DNA from: a bacterium
GTDB lineage: Bacteria; Zixibacteria; MSB-5A5; GN15; FEB-12
Reading direction: 5' to 3'
DNA: 7,926 nucleotides
Assembly: GCA_030619425.1 (NCBI GenBank)
Contig: JAUXBJ010000056.1
Span: forward strand, 1-7,926
Shown: positions 5,604-7,926 of the stretch, in pieces
How the letters are laid out: every line of letters starts with the position of its first letter
Position numbering within the stretch: the first letter of the stretch is position 1
Program-made: the position numbers and the translations under genes
The notes under the pieces: model-generated
Seen by the model: only the letters and a program-made list of their open reading frames with translations
Databases searched by the model: none
What the model was told of the DNA's origin: nothing

Positions 5604-7301
5604 ATGACAAAGCGCTCAATTCTGCTGCTGGTGGCTGTATGTGCCTTCGCCATGCCGGCCACCACCCTCCCGGCGTCAGTTTCACTCGACCATGTCGATG
5701 GGCTATATGCCCCCGACACACTGACCACCGGAGTCCCGATTGTCTTTCACCTTCGCTGGACGAACACCGGTGTCGGTGCTCCACTCAAGGGATTTACCAA
5801 CGGGTTCAAGCTGCATTCAACCGACGGCGCCCTCTGGATGCCGATCGTAGGTGATACGGCGGCCGTGGGACTGGGCGATTTATATGATCTGATTATTTCC
5901 ATCAACTACTATGGCGTCAATGGTTCGGCCGCCGACACGGTAGCGCTGGGTGCTTCCGTTATGGAGGGAACGGGGATGCCGGACGGCTTTGATGCCGTTA
6001 CTTTCATGATCTCCACCGAGTTCGGTGCCGATCAAATGGGCAAGACAGTCTGCCTCGATTCAGCCAGCTATTTTCTGCCGGTCGGTTTGTGGCTGTGGGC
6101 CTACGGGACCGGCGTCGGTAACGTCGTGCCCGACTGGCGTGGTCCGCATTGCTATACGATCTTCAGCCCTGATGTCGACGGCGACGGCGTGGACGACGCC
6201 ATTGACAACTGCCCGGGCGTATATAATCCTGACCAGACAGACACCGACGACGATCAGATCGGTGATCTTTGTGACAATTGTCCCGATGACGCCAACCAGG
6301 ACCAGGCGGATGGCGACGAGGATACGGTTGGTGACGTATGCGACAACTGTCCGGCGGTGGCCAACGTTGACCAGGAAGACACCGATCAGGACGGGGTAGG
6401 GGATGTCTGCGACGTTTGTCCGGGCCATGACGATAACGTCGACACCGATTCCGACACGGTGCCAGACGGATGTGATAACTGCCCAACCGTCGCTAACACT
6501 GATCAGATAGACTCCGACGGTGATGGTTTTGGTGACGCCTGCGATGTTTGCCCCGGCCATGACGATAACGTCGACACTGACAGTGATACGGTGCCGGATG
6601 GTTGCGACAACTGTCCTACTGTTGCCAATACCGATCAGACCGACTCTGACGGTGATGGTTTTGGTGATGCCTGCGACGTTTGCCCCGGCCATGACGATAA
6701 CGTCGACACCGACAGCGATACGGTGCCGGATGGTTGCGATAACTGCCCCACCGTCGCCAACAGCGATCAGACCGACTCCGACGGTGACGATGTCGGTGAT
6801 GCCTGTGATATCTGCCCCGGCCATGACGACAACGCCGACGCCGACGGCGATACTCATCCCGACGGCTGCGACAATTGCCCGACGGTGTTCAACACCGCCC
6901 AGGAAGATCTGGACCTCGACGGGGTGGGAGATTCCTGCGACAACTGTCTGACGACAATCAATCCGAATCAGGAAGATCTCGATGCCGATGGGATCGGTGA
7001 CTCCTGCGACAACTGCATCAACGTGTCGAATCCCGATCAGGCTGACAGTGACGGCGATGGTGTCGGGGATGCCTGTTGCTGCCGCACTCGCGGCGATGTC
7101 AACCACGACGATGCTTCTTCCATCGATATCGCGGACCTCGTTTACCTGGTCGATTACATGTTTGCCGAAGGACCGGAACCGCCGTGTTTCATCGAGGCCG
7201 ACATCGATGGTGACGGCAACCCGACTATTGAAATCAGTGATCTCGTTTACCTGGTTGACTACATGTTCAACAACGGCCCGGTTCCGCCCGACTGTCCGTA
7301 G
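5604..7301 (+). CDS. Secreted thrombospondin-type-3 repeat protein with C-terminal paired dockerin-like modules
   Basis: A 565-residue exported protein. Residues 1 to about 24 ([20 protein letters not shown]...) are a Sec signal peptide. About 25-189 is a beta-rich domain ([34 protein letters not shown]) of a kind I cannot name firmly, perhaps cohesin-like. Residues 190-491 are Asp-rich thrombospondin type 3 repeats: nine 23-residue DNCP...NxDQxDxDxDGxGDxC units and four 21-residue [21 protein letters not shown] units. In known TSP3 arrays the Asp side chains bind calcium and the cysteines pair to rigidify a stalk. Residues 497-565 hold two dockerin-like EF-hand modules with [13 protein letters not shown] and [13 protein letters not shown], each followed by a GP.PP turn. 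Likely role: a calcium-stiffened extracellular stalk whose C-terminus attaches to a partner or surface. It has its own promoter and AGGAG site, and no enzymatic domain. Confidence 0.85.
   Translation: MTKRSILLLVAVCAFAMPATTLPASVSLDHVDGLYAPDTLTTGVPIVFHLRWTNTGVGAPLKGFTNGFKLHSTDGALWMPIVGDTAAVGLGDLYDLIISINYYGVNGSAADTVALGASVMEGTGMPDGFDAVTFMISTEFGADQMGKTVCLDSASYFLPVGLWLWAYGTGVGNVVPDWRGPHCYTIFSPDVDGDGVDDAIDNCPGVYNPDQTDTDDDQIGDLCDNCPDDANQDQADGDEDTVGDVCDNCPAVANVDQEDTDQDGVGDVCDVCPGHDDNVDTDSDTVPDGCDNCPTVANTDQIDSDGDGFGDACDVCPGHDDNVDTDSDTVPDGCDNCPTVANTDQTDSDGDGFGDACDVCPGHDDNVDTDSDTVPDGCDNCPTVANSDQTDSDGDDVGDACDICPGHDDNADADGDTHPDGCDNCPTVFNTAQEDLDLDGVGDSCDNCLTTINPNQEDLDADGIGDSCDNCINVSNPDQADSDGDGVGDACCCRTRGDVNHDDASSIDIADLVYLVDYMFAEGPEPPCFIEADIDGDGNPTIEISDLVYLVDYMFNNGPVPPDCP
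6411..6938 (+). repeat. Four tandem 132-bp repeats inside the TSP3 array
   Basis: Units start at 6411, 6543, 6675 and 6807, exactly 132 bp (44 codons) apart, each encoding one 21-residue and one 23-residue TSP3 repeat. By translation, units 1 and 2 differ at 1 of 44 residues, units 2 and 3 at 3 of 44, and unit 4 is clearly more diverged. The close match points to recent duplication within the gene. Because the units are so similar, copy number could be misassembled or vary between strains. Confidence 0.85.
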
Positions 7302-7359
7302 CAGTGAGCCTGACTTTCACTCCGCGGGCGTGCCTGGAGACGCTCGGTACGTCCAGTAG

Positions 7360-7405
7360 GTCAGGAGCGAGCCTGCCCTGAGCGGAGTCGAAGGGTGCTC
7401 CTGAC
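7360..7405. repeat. Palindromic intergenic repeat between convergent genes
   Basis: GTCAGGAGC (7360-7368) and GCTCCTGAC (7397-7405) are exact complements enclosing a 28-base interior that contains CCCTGAGCGGAGTCGAAGGG. That interior is a motif I recognise from intergenic repeats in many bacteria. Position between two convergent genes suits a bidirectional transcription barrier, but it has no T-run. Confidence 0.6.
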
Positions 7406-7425
7406 ACAGGCGCAGCCTGTTCTTC
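7406..7425 (+). terminator. Weak candidate terminator after the TSP3 gene
   Basis: ACAGGC (7406-7411) pairs exactly with GCCTGT (7415-7420) around a GCA loop and is followed by TCTTC. The stem is short and the T-run poor, so termination efficiency is doubtful. It directly adjoins the larger hairpin at 7360-7405. Confidence 0.35.
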
Positions 7426-7439
7426 GCTGATATCTTCGG

Positions 7440-7926
7440 TTAAGGCGAGGTAACGATGATATTATCCAAACCCACAGCGACAAAACGAGTGCCCGTCCAG
7501 GTCACTCCCTCCAGCGAGCCGCTGGCCCCCTGCCCGCGACCGATCCACTCTGTAGCATCCCCTGACGAAATGATTGTCAAGTCAATGCCGACCGCAACAT
7601 AGAGAGATCCGGAAGAGCCCACGGCATTGAGTTGTTTAAGTTGGTTTTCGAACTCAACATCCCAGAGTTGCTGGGTCCATGTGACGCCGTCCGGCGAGGT
7701 CACGATCGTGCCCGAGTCTCCGACCGCGATGAAGATCGAATCGTTCCAGAATATGCTCCTGAGTTCCTGCGGTGACGCCAGATGAGTGACCGACCATTCG
7801 GGAGACTGATCGCCTTGCGCAGTCACTACAATGCCGCTTTCACCGACGGCCACGAAAGATGTCCCTGACCAGGCCACGGAGTTAATCCATTCGCTGGTGC
7901 CGAGGGTAGCAACACGCGTCCAAAGC
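7440..7926 (-). CDS. Beta-propeller-like (BNR/Ycf48-type) repeat protein, C-terminal part
   Basis: The frame is open to the right window edge; the GTG at 7877 is not a credible start because LWTRVATLGTSEWINS is encoded in frame upstream of it. About 161 residues are visible. They contain four repeats of the form 'xxVxWSGTxFVAVGxxGxIVTSPDGxxW': SVAWSGTSFVAVGESGIVVT, RSIFWNDSIFIAVGDSGTIV, NAVGSSGSLYVAVGIDLTII and GVTWTGTRFVAVGLDNIIVT, spaced by about 40-46 residues. This is the blade pattern of sialidase/BNR-type and Ycf48-like propellers, where each repeat forms one four-stranded blade. Such proteins in this kind of genome are commonly secreted or envelope proteins, but the N-terminus is not visible. 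It ends in TAA at 7440-7442 and converges on the TSP3 gene. Ligand unknown. Confidence 0.7.
   Translation of the reverse strand, partial: LWTRVATLGTSEWINSVAWSGTSFVAVGESGIVVTAQGDQSPEWSVTHLASPQELRSIFWNDSIFIAVGDSGTIVTSPDGVTWTQQLWDVEFENQLKQLNAVGSSGSLYVAVGIDLTIISSGDATEWIGRGQGASGSLEGVTWTGTRFVAVGLDNIIVTSP

Noticed and set aside
6411..6938. CRISPR array suggested by regular repeats
   Set aside because: The period is 132 bp, in frame, without variable spacers, and it encodes TSP3 motifs.
6520..6951. Repetitive + strand open frame in another phase of the TSP3 array
   Set aside because: The same periodic repeat keeps an alternate frame open; the product is low-complexity Thr/Pro/Met-rich sequence overlapping a well-supported gene.
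6060..7106. A 348-codon open frame on the minus strand opposite the TSP3 repeats
   Set aside because: It is a shadow of the Asp-rich repeats: GAC/GAT codons read in reverse give GTC/ATC, producing an artificial Val/Ile repeat. It has no ribosome-binding site or recognisable domain.
1..7926. tRNA, rRNA or riboswitch
   Set aside because: No cloverleaf with a GTTC arm, ribosomal core sequence or known aptamer motif was recognised by eye on either strand; a covariance-model scan would be needed to exclude small RNAs.

Overview
The window looks like a piece of a Gram-negative genome from an uncultured lineage of the FCB-type candidate phyla; Zixibacteria is my best guess. The reasons are a secreted thrombospondin-type-3 protein ending in paired dockerin-like '[14 protein letters not shown]' modules, a neighbouring probable lipoprotein, long intergenic spaces full of palindromic repeats, and moderately high GC. 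The assignment rests on memory of protein style, not on a search.

Layout. 1-638 is the right part of an IS481-type insertion sequence: the transposase C-terminal half, then a duplicated terminal repeat ending at about 638. 639-757 is a patch of palindromes, including twin hairpins that share an AGGA loop. 758-1579 (minus) encodes a ParB-fold protein resembling SbnI/SerK free-serine kinases, with a degraded active-site motif. 1580-2254 has no convincing gene but holds two large cruciform palindromes and a 175-bp MITE-like inverted-repeat element. 2255-3922 encodes a complete AMP-forming acyl-CoA synthetase. A second, larger member of the same inverted-repeat family follows (3943-4182), so the synthetase gene is bracketed by related repeats. 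4286-5371 encodes an exported, probably lipid-anchored protein with three predicted beta-sandwich modules, behind a good sigma70-like promoter. 5604-7301, behind its own promoter, encodes the secreted calcium-binding TSP3/dockerin protein, whose repeat array contains four near-identical 132-bp units. 7440 to the right edge (minus) is the C-terminal part of a beta-propeller-like repeat protein, convergent with the TSP3 gene across a hairpin-rich spacer.

How it fits together. The right half (lipoprotein, TSP3/dockerin protein, propeller protein) looks like cell-surface or secreted structural function, but each gene is separately transcribed, so no shared pathway is demonstrated. The synthetase is probably housekeeping lipid activation. 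The left half is an accessory region shaped by an IS and several palindromic repeat families. I see no defence system, CRISPR array, biosynthetic cluster or RNA gene. The least explained signals are the two repeat families (covarying AGGA-loop hairpins and the nested MITE-like element) and the divergent SerK-like protein.
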